DNA of 35,682 nucleotides from Methanobacteriota archaeon (GTDB lineage Archaea > Thermoplasmatota > Poseidoniia > Poseidoniales > Thalassarchaeaceae). A program made the translations under genes and the position numbers. Location of the stretch: the NCBI GenBank assembly GCA_016845345.1, contig JAERSV010000005.1:1-35682 (forward strand), written 5' to 3'. Below are positions 16,954-25,792 of the stretch, in pieces (within the stretch, counting starts at the first letter, position 1; each line of letters starts with the position of its first letter). The notes under the pieces are model-generated. The model saw nothing but the letters and a program-made list of their open reading frames with translations, did no database searches and was not told the origin of the DNA.

Positions 16954-17766
16954 TCATGAATTCATTTCTGTAATGAAGGTTTGAAGGGTTATCTGTAATC
17001 CATTGGCATCAGAAAATCCTTCTGTTAAATTACCAGTAACTATCCAATCTGCACCTGCATTAACAGCCATACGAGCTGTTTTTCCATCTTTGATACCACC
17101 ACCAACTAGAATAGTTAAACTACATGATTCTCTTACGGCTTGGATTAATTTTGGAGATACTGGTTGATTTGCCCCACTACCTGCTTCTAAGTAAATAGAA
17201 GAGAAACCATATGATTCAGCACATATTGCATAACTTGTGATGAGTTCAATATCATCTTCTGCAATCAAATTTGCTTGACCTACTTCACCAACTTTTCCCC
17301 CAGGTGCACAGACAACATAACCCATCGATATTGGAGTTACATTTGCTTGTTTTATTGGTGTAGCACCCTTTAGTTGCTCTTCGATGAGAAATTTTGGTGA
17401 TTTGCTATTCATCAACATCATGAAAGTGATTCCATCTGCTGTTGGGGAAAAGGCATTTGCTGCTGCTGGAAACAATACAACTGGTACTTCCCATAAATTA
17501 GAATCAGAAGAAGAATCTTGGGAAGCATTCCAAGAACACAATTCCAAGGCCTCTTGAATTGCATTTACAGTTTCATGGACATTATTACTATCAGTCCCTG
17601 TTGAACCGCCGACAAATATCATCCTACTACCAGCAATAACTGCAGCAACACATCTTTTGGCTGCTTCTTCACTATCTTGTGAATCTGGATCAATCAAAAT
17701 AATATGTCTAGCAATGCCATCACTGAGAACATAATCTAGCAAAACTGACCCATCAGAGGACCACAT
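16954..17766 (-). CDS. Geranylgeranylglyceryl phosphate synthase (GGGPS)
   Basis: It makes the first ether bond of archaeal lipids, joining geranylgeranyl diphosphate to sn-glycerol 1-phosphate (EC 2.5.1.41). The TIM-barrel markers are in order: HIILIDPD (Asp26), FVGGSTGTD, VVLFPAAANAF, YLEAGSGANQPV, LVGGGIKDG and DWIVTGNL, which supply the glycerol-phosphate and Mg-diphosphate sites. The 270-residue length is usual. A Ser/Asp-rich insertion (NASQDSSSDSN, about residues 80-90) is unusual. It lies 20 bases after the reductase-like gene and is last in a ferredoxin, reductase, synthase series. The bacterial PcrB homologue is the only close alternative and is unlikely given the archaeal context. 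Confidence 0.93.
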   Translation of the reverse strand: MWSSDGSVLLDYVLSDGIARHIILIDPDSQDSEEAAKRCVAAVIAGSRMIFVGGSTGTDSNNVHETVNAIQEALELCSWNASQDSSSDSNLWEVPVVLFPAAANAFSPTADGITFMMLMNSKSPKFLIEEQLKGATPIKQANVTPISMGYVVCAPGGKVGEVGQANLIAEDDIELITSYAICAESYGFSSIYLEAGSGANQPVSPKLIQAVRESCSLTILVGGGIKDGKTARMAVNAGADWIVTGNLTEGFSDANGLQITLQTFITEMNS

Positions 17767-17786
17767 TAAACTGACCGAGGAGTGGC

Positions 17787-18434
17787 TTATCCTTTTGCAT
17801 TACCTATTGAGATGAGTGAGGAAATTTTTTGGAAATTACTTTCTGCAGATTCTAATGAAAAATCAATGTTGTTTTCATCAAAGGAGGATGATTGAGAATC
17901 GAGAATTTGTAATATATTGTGTTCTGTAGGTAATTGTCCATACCAACCCTCCCAAGTACCATCATTTCTCTGCCAACCTTTCTTCTGTAAATTTTGTGAA
18001 ATTATACCGATTAAATTGGGTTTTGATTCTATTCTACAATCAATTACAATATCCCCATGCCATTCTGAAGATAACCCACCAACCCCCATCAAGGAAAGTG
18101 AGGTTTTGTTTTGTGACACAACTGTTGTTCGTACATCAATCATAGTCCCTTTACTCACTAGAGAGAGGGCGAGATCCTTTTCTAGCCAATCGCGTCTAAA
18201 AGCTAAACCAAAATTTGGATTTAATTTTGGAATATATGTTGAAGAACCAAGCCAAGTATTCAATTTTTCAGACCATTTTTCATGATTTACTAAAAGACCA
18301 GACCCTAAACATGGAAACCCAATTTCGGCTCTTTCTTCTACAATATAAATTGAAAAATTGTCAAGATGCTGTTCATGCAAAATATGAGCAAGGGCAAGGC
18401 CAGATATGTTAGCTCCAATAATTGCTACTCTCAT
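17787..18434 (-). CDS. Short FAD-dependent geranylgeranyl-reductase-like protein
   Basis: The N-terminus has a dinucleotide-binding fold (AIIGANISGLALAHIL, a GxxxxG form of the usual GxGxxG), an acidic beta-2 end (IYIVEERAEIG) and FPCLGSG, where geranylgeranyl reductases place their conserved Cys region. HGDIVIDCR resembles the next flavoprotein motif and WEGWYGQLP the substrate-side strand. Full enzymes are about 390-450 residues; this one has 215 and ends in LISIGNAKG, which resembles the GDAAG motif, so the helical C-terminal part is missing. Only 20 bases separate it from GGGPS, so no lost exon-like remainder is nearby. It lies seven bases after ferredoxin. It may be a reduced but working enzyme, a subunit, or a decayed gene. 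Confidence 0.6.
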   Translation of the reverse strand: MRVAIIGANISGLALAHILHEQHLDNFSIYIVEERAEIGFPCLGSGLLVNHEKWSEKLNTWLGSSTYIPKLNPNFGLAFRRDWLEKDLALSLVSKGTMIDVRTTVVSQNKTSLSLMGVGGLSSEWHGDIVIDCRIESKPNLIGIISQNLQKKGWQRNDGTWEGWYGQLPTEHNILQILDSQSSSFDENNIDFSLESAESNFQKISSLISIGNAKG

Positions 18435-18441
18435 TATCCCA

Positions 18442-18681
18442 CTAATCCTTCTCTAAAGATAATGCAAATACTGGACACGACGGGATACAAAGTTCACAAT
18501 GAGTACATGTAGGTTCATCGACTACAACTAGGAGATCATCCAAAATTAATGCATCAACAGGACATAGTGCAATACACGCCGCACAACCAAAACAACGCGT
18601 TTCATCGACAACAAATAGGGTGTCTGGTATACGTGCCACATGGAGTCGAAGGGACACTGCACTTTCAATGATGTTACCCAC
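18442..18681 (-). CDS. 2[4Fe-4S] ferredoxin
   Basis: A 79-residue electron carrier with two complete cluster motifs, CFGCAACIALCP (29-40) and CTHCELCIPSCP (60-71), each CxxCxxCxxxCP. About 28 residues precede the first motif. The given start is a GTG at 18681; a GTG at 18657 is also in frame, and AAATATAG just upstream of 18681 could be a TATA box for a leaderless transcript from the later start. In Methanosarcina a ferredoxin encoded beside geranylgeranyl reductase supplies its electrons, so this one probably serves the downstream reductase-like protein in lipid saturation. The reductant for this ferredoxin is not encoded nearby. Confidence 0.9.
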   Translation of the reverse strand: MGNIIESAVSLRLHVARIPDTLFVVDETRCFGCAACIALCPVDALILDDLLVVVDEPTCTHCELCIPSCPVFALSLEKD

Positions 18682-18924
18682 CCCTATATTTCCACTGCAA
18701 CATTAACAAAAGAAAAGCAACACTAAATTTCTGATAAGAAATAGCGTGAAAAGCAATACGTGTTCAAGTCAGAACGCGGACAGAACATAATAGTTAGTCA
18801 GATAATTGAACGAATATTTACCCCTCCGAATCTCAGTGTTTTATTTTCTACTGGAAAGGAAGGGGGACTCACCTCATCTTTACCCAAGGTTGATGAAACA
18901 TCGAAGTTACGGAAATTCGTTATC

Positions 18925-20238
18925 ATGGTTCTTTACACTCCAGGTTCAACCACAAATTATGATTCTAGTCCCGTAGAAGATGGCAAGCTTCGTTATCATT
19001 TTCTTGGGGGTGGACCAGAAGTTGGTAATGTTGGGTGCATTCTTGAAGACAATTCTGGGACTCGATTACAAATTGATTATGGTTTTGTTCCTAAAAAACC
19101 ACCTACATATCCTGAAGAAGGCCCACCGGTTTCTGATGTAATTTTGACCCATTCTCATATTGATCACGTTGGTCTTGCACCATGGTTAGTCGCTTCTCAT
19201 AGTGCTAGATTACATTGTACGGAATTAACAGCCGCAGTTCTTGAGATGATATGGAGAGACACTTACAAAGTGAGTTCAATAGAAGGCCAACCACTACCTT
19301 GGGATAAAAGAGATTTAGAAGAAGCACTTGACCAAATAGTTACACATTCTTTCGATGAATGGGTTGAACATGGTGAATGGAAATGGCGGTTTTTACCAGC
19401 CGGTCATATTCCTGGTGCGGCAATGGTGGAGATACAATTTGGTGATAGAAATTTATTATGGTCTGGAGATATAGATACAAGAACATCTCCTTGTGTGATT
19501 GGTGCTAAACCAATAAAAAGTGATATTTTATTCCTTGAATCAACATATGCTGGTAAAAACCAACCAGACCGTGAATCAGAAGTTCAACGATTTATTAATC
19601 GAGTTATCGAAGTCGTAGAAAGAGGTGGAACATGTTTGATTCCTTCTTTCGCTAATGGGAGAGGACAAGATATGCTTCGTTATTTGTGGGAGAGCAATTT
19701 GGATTTGGATGTTCATTATGATGGTATGGGAAAACGTATTCTCAATCATTATCTAGGTCATCCAGATTATATTAGAGATGTTGATGTATTTAGAAAAATT
19801 AAGCGCTGGGCAAGATTGGTTTCTAGTAAATCAGATCGGAAAAAGGCAATTGATGCAGATGTTATCGTAACTACAAGTGGAATGTTAGATGGTGGACCAG
19901 CACATTGGTACCTCAATCGATTGAGACATGACCAAAGAAATGCAGTGTTATTGACAGGTTACCAAGCAGAAGGTAGTGGGGGCCGTCAAATATTAGACTC
20001 TTCACGCTTGAAAATATTTGGTAAATTAGTTGATATTAATTTAGAGGTCGACCAATTTTCTTTTTCGAATCACGCAGACCATTCTCTTCTTGTCAATTTT
20101 GCCAAGGATGTTGGTGCTAGTGACGTGGTTTTATTTCATGGCAACCGAGATGATGGTCAAGAATTATTAAAGAAGGAGTTAGAAAATGAAGAAACAGTAG
20201 TTCATCAACCAGATAATTGTCAATCATATCTTATCTAA
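18925..20238 (+). CDS. Beta-CASP metallo-beta-lactamase ribonuclease (archaeal RNase J / CPSF-like)
   Basis: The MBL and beta-CASP motifs are all present: HSHIDHVG (motif 2), AGHIPGAAM (motif 3 His), WSGDID (motif 4), LESTYAG (motif A), FSNHADHS (motif B) and VVLFHGN (motif C). These build the two-zinc active site of enzymes that process or degrade RNA 5'-3' or endonucleolytically. With the ATG at 18925 the protein is 437 residues, typical of the compact archaeal group without KH domains. The frame extends to a GTG at 18760, but those 55 residues look unlike the family. The spacer upstream contains two copies of a GAAAAGCAAYAC sequence (18712-18723 and 18748-18759). No partner gene is shared except the downstream small zinc-ribbon protein. 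Confidence 0.9.
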   Translation: MVLYTPGSTTNYDSSPVEDGKLRYHFLGGGPEVGNVGCILEDNSGTRLQIDYGFVPKKPPTYPEEGPPVSDVILTHSHIDHVGLAPWLVASHSARLHCTELTAAVLEMIWRDTYKVSSIEGQPLPWDKRDLEEALDQIVTHSFDEWVEHGEWKWRFLPAGHIPGAAMVEIQFGDRNLLWSGDIDTRTSPCVIGAKPIKSDILFLESTYAGKNQPDRESEVQRFINRVIEVVERGGTCLIPSFANGRGQDMLRYLWESNLDLDVHYDGMGKRILNHYLGHPDYIRDVDVFRKIKRWARLVSSKSDRKKAIDADVIVTTSGMLDGGPAHWYLNRLRHDQRNAVLLTGYQAEGSGGRQILDSSRLKIFGKLVDINLEVDQFSFSNHADHSLLVNFAKDVGASDVVLFHGNRDDGQELLKKELENEETVVHQPDNCQSYLI

Positions 20239-20300
20239 AATCCCGACTCTTTCTATGCCAATTATCTAATAGGGTGGGCCTTGTGCAGTAAATGGTTAAC

Positions 20301-20606
20301 ATGGCAAAGAAACCAACAGGAAAGAAGGCAGGGAATCCAAAACGCCGACGCCGACGAAAGATGAAACTCACTCTTCGTAGTAAAAAAATGAAAGGTGACG
20401 GGGGCTATATGGACAAGGTTGGCTGGTCTACACAAAACACAGGAAGAGTTCTTGATGGTGCGTCTGATGTTGAAGAAGTTAAGGAAATCGAACACCAATG
20501 CTCATTGTGTGGTTCAATGAATAGAATTCCTCGACCAAAATCTGACAAATACAAGGTTTTGTGCGCTCACCCAGAGTGTGGCCATGAAGATGAAGTAGGG
20601 TTCTAA
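20301..20606 (+). CDS. Small basic zinc-ribbon protein
   Basis: About 101 residues from ATG 20301; the ATG at 20292 would add three. The N-terminal 30 residues are strongly basic (KPTGKKAGNPKRRRRRKMKL), a nucleic-acid-binding tail. The C-terminal half has a possible zinc ribbon, CSLCGSMNRIPRP then VLCAHPECGHEDE, giving CxxC and Cx4C pairs. The size and charge suggest a ribosome-associated, RNA polymerase-associated or chromatin protein, but no named family was recognised. It follows the beta-CASP RNase by 62 bases, and its stop overlaps the stop of the convergent permease gene by two bases. A role with RNA processing is only a contextual idea. Confidence 0.75.
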   Translation: MAKKPTGKKAGNPKRRRRRKMKLTLRSKKMKGDGGYMDKVGWSTQNTGRVLDGASDVEEVKEIEHQCSLCGSMNRIPRPKSDKYKVLCAHPECGHEDEVGF

Positions 20607-21376
20607 ATTAATACAATTAACAAACCCAATATTCGTTTACTTGCCGCAACGAGTATCACTATGACTAGTAATTTTTGAATAGTGGATTGTGATGAAACCT
20701 TGGAGCCGTAAAAAGAACCGATAAAACCACCAATTAAAACAACAACAGCAAAGGACATGAGAATATCCAAATCTAAGTTCAGTTGACCCGAAACCCCAGC
20801 ACCGGCCAATCCAGCAATTGAATTAACCCAAATAAAAATTGCAGATGTAGCGGCAACCGTTTTTGGTGTTGCCCATTTTTTCAAAAGGACGATTGGTGAG
20901 AGAAAAATCCCACCCCCAACTCCAACTATTCCACTAACTAAACCAATTCCAAGACCCCACGGTGCGGCTTGTCGAAATGTTGGAATCGTTGTTTTTTCAT
21001 TCTCATCAAATGCCATTGAACTATATAATCTCCAAGCAGCTAACACTAATGTTATTGAAAGAAGTAAATCGTATAGAGAACCATCAATCAATAAAAATCC
21101 ACCTAAAAATGCCATTGGTACGCTTGCAATAACAAATGGTAATGTCAATTTTATATCATGAAAACCTTCTTTTCTATAATAATAAAAAGCAAGACTTGCA
21201 ACTATGATATTCAAGAACCAAGCGTGTTGTTTTAACCAAGCACTTTCCATCATCCCATACGAAGTTAAAGACATAATTGCAAGATAACCAGATGCCCCGC
21301 CATGACCAACACTTGAATATAAAATAGCCAGAATGAAAAGGCCAAACAAAAGAAAGGCAAATTCTACACCACTCAC
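20603..21376 (-). CDS. TauE/SafE (TSUP) family permease
   Basis: A polytopic membrane protein of 257 residues with about eight hydrophobic segments. The two related halves typical of TSUP carry the repeat sequences SVGHGGASGYLAI near the N-terminus and GIVGVGGGIFLSPIVLL at about residues 147-163, which belong to the sulfite/organosulfonate exporter family. The GTG at 21376 is supported by GGAGGG six bases upstream. Transported species in this family include sulfite, sulfolactate and sulfoacetate, so the substrate cannot be assigned. It is divergent from moeA across a 73-base spacer, and the stop overlaps that of the basic zinc-ribbon gene. Confidence 0.9.
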   Translation of the reverse strand: MSGVEFAFLLFGLFILAILYSSVGHGGASGYLAIMSLTSYGMMESAWLKQHAWFLNIIVASLAFYYYRKEGFHDIKLTLPFVIASVPMAFLGGFLLIDGSLYDLLLSITLVLAAWRLYSSMAFDENEKTTIPTFRQAAPWGLGIGLVSGIVGVGGGIFLSPIVLLKKWATPKTVAATSAIFIWVNSIAGLAGAGVSGQLNLDLDILMSFAVVVLIGGFIGSFYGSKVSSQSTIQKLLVIVILVAASKRILGLLIVLI

Positions 21377-21449
21377 ATTTTTCCCTCCTCACATTTATTT
21401 TTGATATGTTCGGCGACTAACTCAAGGGCGAATACACACTCGCAGAAAT

Positions 21450-22658
21450 ATGGAGGTGGGTGTGTCTGTTGATCAAGCGATTGAATTAGCAAATGAAATC
21501 CCGCTTTTTTTTGAGACTGAAATCAGAAAATTATCTCTTGCTCACAACATGATTTTAGCCAATTCATTAGAGTCAAAGGTTGACGACCCTCGTTTTGATA
21601 ATTCGGCAATGGATGGTTGGGCAGTCAAAGAAGCGGATTGCACCACACCAAATTCTAAATTGGAAATAATTGGTACAATTCAAGCAGGTAGTTCAGAACA
21701 AATTGAGGTGAAACAAGGTCAGGCATGTCGAATAATGACTGGAGCGCCCATTCCTTCAGGTGCGGATTCAATTGTAATGATAGAGGATAGTGTCATTCTT
21801 GATGGATTTGTATCTATCATTGGGCCAGCGCGCCCTCATTTCATAAGGAAACAGGGGGAAAATATCACAATAGGTGAAATTGGTTTAGAGTCTGGATCAA
21901 AGTTGAAACCTTCACATCTAGCTATGGCCGCGATGATGGGTTATGCAGAAATCCCAGTTATCAAACCACCAAAAATTGCTATAATTGGAACAGGTGATGA
22001 ATTAATAGAACCAGGCCAGCCATTAGAAGCCGGCCAAATTTATGAATCAAATACAACAGCCCTAGTTGGTTTAGTTTCAGAAATGGGTTGTGAGCCTGTT
22101 AAATTTCCATTTGTTTCTGATGATATAAATAGCCTAAGAAAGGCATTTGATTTGGCCGCCTCAGAATGTGATGCAATTCTTACAAGTGGTGGTGTGAGTA
22201 TGGGAGAATGGGACTTAGTTCGCCGTTTAATGGAGAAAGAAGGTGATATAAAATTCTGGAAAATTCTAATCAAGCCTGGGGGCCCACCTTTATTCGGTTC
22301 TTGGAAAAACACTCCTCTCTTTGGTTTACCAGGAAATCCAGTCAGCAGTCAAATTGTCTTTCTCTCAATTGTGGTTCCTTGGATTTCTAATTCTTGCGGC
22401 TATCACCCAATTCAAGGTCCTAAATTATTTGATAAAGTTCGAGTGAAATTATTGTCAGCAGCAAAGGGTACGAAAAATAAAGTCACATTGCGCCGTATCC
22501 AAATTTCAGAAAGGGATGATATTTTGATTGGCGAGGTGCCTGAAAATCAAGGTAGTGGTAATTTACGTAGTATGATTGATTGTAATGGTTTGACTTTTCT
22601 TCCAATGGGTGTTGATGGAAAACCAGGTGACATCATAGATGCACTTTGGTTGAGATGA
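21450..22658 (+). CDS. moeA: Molybdopterin molybdenumtransferase MoeA
   Basis: MoeA inserts molybdate (or tungstate) into adenylylated molybdopterin. Family marks in order are FDNSAMDGWAV (about 49-59), the MTGAPIPSGAD loop, IGTGDELIEPG, LTSGGVSMGEWD and FGLPGNPVSS. The 402-residue length is typical, with no fused MoaB or substrate-binding domain. The start is ambiguous: the ATG at 21450 leaves GGAGGTGG inside the coding frame just before a GTG at 21462, which may be the real start. TTTATTTT near 21395-21402 is a TATA candidate in the divergent spacer with the permease. No other molybdopterin gene is in the window. It shares the strand with uvrA, 72 bases downstream. Confidence 0.94.
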   Translation: MEVGVSVDQAIELANEIPLFFETEIRKLSLAHNMILANSLESKVDDPRFDNSAMDGWAVKEADCTTPNSKLEIIGTIQAGSSEQIEVKQGQACRIMTGAPIPSGADSIVMIEDSVILDGFVSIIGPARPHFIRKQGENITIGEIGLESGSKLKPSHLAMAAMMGYAEIPVIKPPKIAIIGTGDELIEPGQPLEAGQIYESNTTALVGLVSEMGCEPVKFPFVSDDINSLRKAFDLAASECDAILTSGGVSMGEWDLVRRLMEKEGDIKFWKILIKPGGPPLFGSWKNTPLFGLPGNPVSSQIVFLSIVVPWISNSCGYHPIQGPKLFDKVRVKLLSAAKGTKNKVTLRRIQISERDDILIGEVPENQGSGNLRSMIDCNGLTFLPMGVDGKPGDIIDALWLR

Positions 22659-22730
22659 CACACATTCTAACTTTCAAACCATCAATTCAAGAACGGTGAA
22701 CTCGTGCTCAGGTTTAGCGGAGGTGTGTGA

Positions 22731-25712
22731 GTGGTTGATGATAGCACTGGACCACGCCTTGATGATGGTTGGATTGTAGTCAGGGGCGCAAGAACTCACA
22801 ACCTACGTGATATTGATGTGAAAATTCCAAGAGGAAGGTTTGTAGTAATATCAGGAGTATCTGGTTCAGGGAAATCTAGTTTAGCTTTTGATACACTATA
22901 TGCTGAAGGACAGAGAAGATATGTGGAATCTCTCTCGTCTTATGCTAGGCAATTTCTTGGCCAAATGAAAAAACCCGATTGTGATAGTATTGAAGGCCTT
23001 TCACCTGCAATTTCCATCGACCAAAAACAAGGATCTCATAATCCACGTTCAACAGTTGCAACCACAACAGAGATTCAAGATTACCTCCGTCTTCTTTACG
23101 CTAGAGTTGGTAAACCCCACTGTCCAGAGTGTGGAAAAGAAGTAGCCCGCCGCACCGTTCAGGAAATTGTTGATGACATTGAATGGCGTATGGAAAATCA
23201 TGCGGTTGCAGTATGGTGTCCAACAATACGTAATCGAAAAGGAACTCATTCTGATTTGTTCAAACAATTAGTTGAACAAGGATTTGTGTTTGGAAAAGTG
23301 AATGGGAGGGAAGTAGAATTTGAAGAACCACCCACATTGGAAAAAAATCTACGCCACGACATAGATATCAGGATAGATAGATTGCGTATTTCTCGTGAAA
23401 ATCGCCAACGATTGACAGAAGCGGTTGAATCTGGATTGAGGCTTGGTGGAGGAACTGTTGCTATCGAGAGCATATCTGGTTGTGAAAATAGTGAAGAATT
23501 ATCCACTGGGTCAATATCATCAACTACAAAAAAAGGCGAAGTTATACCATATAGTGAAGAATTTGCTTGCCCAACCCACGGTTCATTCATGCCAGAAATG
23601 TCCCCACGTATTTTCTCTTTTAACAACCCCTTGGGTGCGTGCAAATCTTGTCAGGGATTGGGGGTTGACAGGGCTTTTTCATATGAGTTATTGATGAATG
23701 AAGAACGCTCTTTAGAAGGCGGTTGTGTAAAGCCATTTCAATCATCAATGATGGCTGGCTGGTATCGAAATCAGATGTGTCAGGTGGCAGAAAAATATGG
23801 ATTTGAATCAGATATCCCCTTTTCAGAATTAGATGATGATGCACAAGATATCATATTAAATGGTTCAGGCTCAACAGAAATCACCTTCAAATTTGAAAGC
23901 GAAAAGGGCTCAGTTTACCAAATGGTCAAACCTTGGGAGGGCGTATTCAACCGATTAATGCGAACCTATCGCGATACTGATAGTGAACGCAATCGTAACC
24001 GCCTCCAATCATATATGGTTGACCAACCATGTGCTGATTGTAATGGTCAAAAATTAAATTCAGCAGTAAGAGCGGTTACTGTTGGTGGATTATCATTACC
24101 AGAACTTTCTCAATCCACAGTACTTGAATCCTTAGCAATATTACAACAGTGGCGACTTGGTAATTCAGATCAAGAAATATGGGCAAAATTGGCTCGAGAG
24201 CCATCTACCAGTGGTTCAGTTCCCAAATCAGAAAAATTAGGTGAAAGGGACCTTTTCATTGCCCGTGAAGTTCTCAAAGAAATCGAATCAAGAATACAAT
24301 TCTTAGCATTGGTCGGCCTTGATTATCTCACATTGGACCGGCGCTCAAACACACTTTCTGGTGGCGAAAGCCAGAGAATTAGACTTGCATCCCAAATAGG
24401 TACAAGGTTGACAGGAGTAACTTATGTTCTTGATGAACCAAGTATTGGGCTCCACGCACGTGATAATCAACGTCTTCTCTCAACACTTCGTGAATTGTGT
24501 GAAATAGGAAATACATTGCTTGTTATTGAGCATGATGAAGAAACTTTACGCCAAGCAGATTGGTTAGTTGACCTTGGTCCGGGCGCTGGTCGTGAAGGAG
24601 GCCGGTTGCTCGTCAGTGGCCCAATCGAAGATTTACTCAAACAAGAAGAAAGTTTGACCGGGGCTTTCCTTGCAGGTAGGAGAAAGATTGCCGTACCATT
24701 TCCTAGAGTGAAACCAAACAGCGGGTGGTTGAAAATTGCTGGCGCCGAGGCAAACAACTTGCGTCAAATCGATGTTGATTTTCCCCTTGGTTGCATGGTT
24801 GCAGTCACTGGAGTTTCTGGTTCTGGGAAATCAACTTTAGTTTCAGATATCCTCGCTCCAGTATTATTGCGTGAATTGAATGGTAGTGATAGCACACCTA
24901 GTAAACATGGAAGCGTATCTGGTTTTGACGATATTGACAAAGTAATTGTCATTGACCAATCCCCAATTGGCAGAACACCCCGATCTAATACTGTGACTTA
25001 TACAAAGGGATTTGATGAAATCCGCAAATTGTTTGCTTCTACACCGATGGCCAAAGAGCGAGGCTACAAACCCGGACAATTTTCCTTCAATGTAAGGGGT
25101 GGTAGATGTGAATCTTGTTCAGGTGCTGGCTCAGTGAAAATGGAAATGCATTTCCTCGCTGATGTGTGGGTGACTTGTGAAGTCTGTGAAGGTTCAAGAT
25201 ATACTCGTGAAACGCTAGAAGTAACTTGGAAGCAAAAGAGCATTGCAGACATATTGGATATGACAGTTCATGAAGCGTGCCAATTCTTTGAAAGTCACAA
25301 AAAACTACACCGAATTCTGAAAACATTACAAGACGTAGGTTTAGGTTACATTCGTTTAGGTCAACCCGCTACAACCCTCTCAGGAGGGGAGGCACAAAGA
25401 GTCAAGTTAGCAACTCAATTACATCGGCCCACAACCCGTCATACTGTCTATATTCTTGATGAGCCAACCACAGGTCTTGCTTTATCAGATGTCGAACAAT
25501 TAATTGACGTTTTGTTGAGAATTCGCTCAAACGGCCACACAATAATTGTAATCGAACACCATCTTGACGTAATAAAAAGCGCAGATTGGGTGATAGATTT
25601 AGGCCCAGATGGTGGTGATGGTGGTGGTGATGTTGTTGCAATAGGTACACCAGAAGAAATCGCCAATAACAAGAATTCTTTTACAGGAATGTTCCTGAAA
25701 AAGGCGTTGTAG
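22731..25712 (+). CDS. uvrA: Excinuclease ABC subunit UvrA
   Basis: The damage-recognition ATPase of bacterial-type nucleotide excision repair. Both ABC modules are complete: Walker A GVSGSGKSSL (near 38) and GVSGSGKSTL (near 690), signatures LSGGESQR and LSGGEAQR, and Walker B VLDEPSIGL and ILDEPTTGL. The three zinc-module regions are visible: HCPECGK near 128, CPTHG to CKSCQGLG (about 283-308) and CESCSGAG to CEVCEGSRY (about 795-825). The 993 residues are a little longer than the usual 940. The GTG start is preceded by GGAGGTG at 22719-22725. UvrB and UvrC are not in the window. Its presence in a mesophilic archaeon implies ancient transfer from bacteria. Confidence 0.96.
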   Translation: MVDDSTGPRLDDGWIVVRGARTHNLRDIDVKIPRGRFVVISGVSGSGKSSLAFDTLYAEGQRRYVESLSSYARQFLGQMKKPDCDSIEGLSPAISIDQKQGSHNPRSTVATTTEIQDYLRLLYARVGKPHCPECGKEVARRTVQEIVDDIEWRMENHAVAVWCPTIRNRKGTHSDLFKQLVEQGFVFGKVNGREVEFEEPPTLEKNLRHDIDIRIDRLRISRENRQRLTEAVESGLRLGGGTVAIESISGCENSEELSTGSISSTTKKGEVIPYSEEFACPTHGSFMPEMSPRIFSFNNPLGACKSCQGLGVDRAFSYELLMNEERSLEGGCVKPFQSSMMAGWYRNQMCQVAEKYGFESDIPFSELDDDAQDIILNGSGSTEITFKFESEKGSVYQMVKPWEGVFNRLMRTYRDTDSERNRNRLQSYMVDQPCADCNGQKLNSAVRAVTVGGLSLPELSQSTVLESLAILQQWRLGNSDQEIWAKLAREPSTSGSVPKSEKLGERDLFIAREVLKEIESRIQFLALVGLDYLTLDRRSNTLSGGESQRIRLASQIGTRLTGVTYVLDEPSIGLHARDNQRLLSTLRELCEIGNTLLVIEHDEETLRQADWLVDLGPGAGREGGRLLVSGPIEDLLKQEESLTGAFLAGRRKIAVPFPRVKPNSGWLKIAGAEANNLRQIDVDFPLGCMVAVTGVSGSGKSTLVSDILAPVLLRELNGSDSTPSKHGSVSGFDDIDKVIVIDQSPIGRTPRSNTVTYTKGFDEIRKLFASTPMAKERGYKPGQFSFNVRGGRCESCSGAGSVKMEMHFLADVWVTCEVCEGSRYTRETLEVTWKQKSIADILDMTVHEACQFFESHKKLHRILKTLQDVGLGYIRLGQPATTLSGGEAQRVKLATQLHRPTTRHTVYILDEPTTGLALSDVEQLIDVLLRIRSNGHTIIVIEHHLDVIKSADWVIDLGPDGGDGGGDVVAIGTPEEIANNKNSFTGMFLKKAL

Positions 25713-25792
25713 AGCATCTCAGCCCTATGGGCTGTCAGCCGCTTCATTGATGGACGGCCAGCAAGACGGGCCACTCGGAAGAGGTGCTCTGG

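Noticed and set aside
25402-25650. Minus-strand frame with a poly-His run opposite the end of uvrA
   Set aside because: It mirrors the Gly/Asp-rich GGDGGGD coding of UvrA and has no start context; it is a shadow of the real gene.
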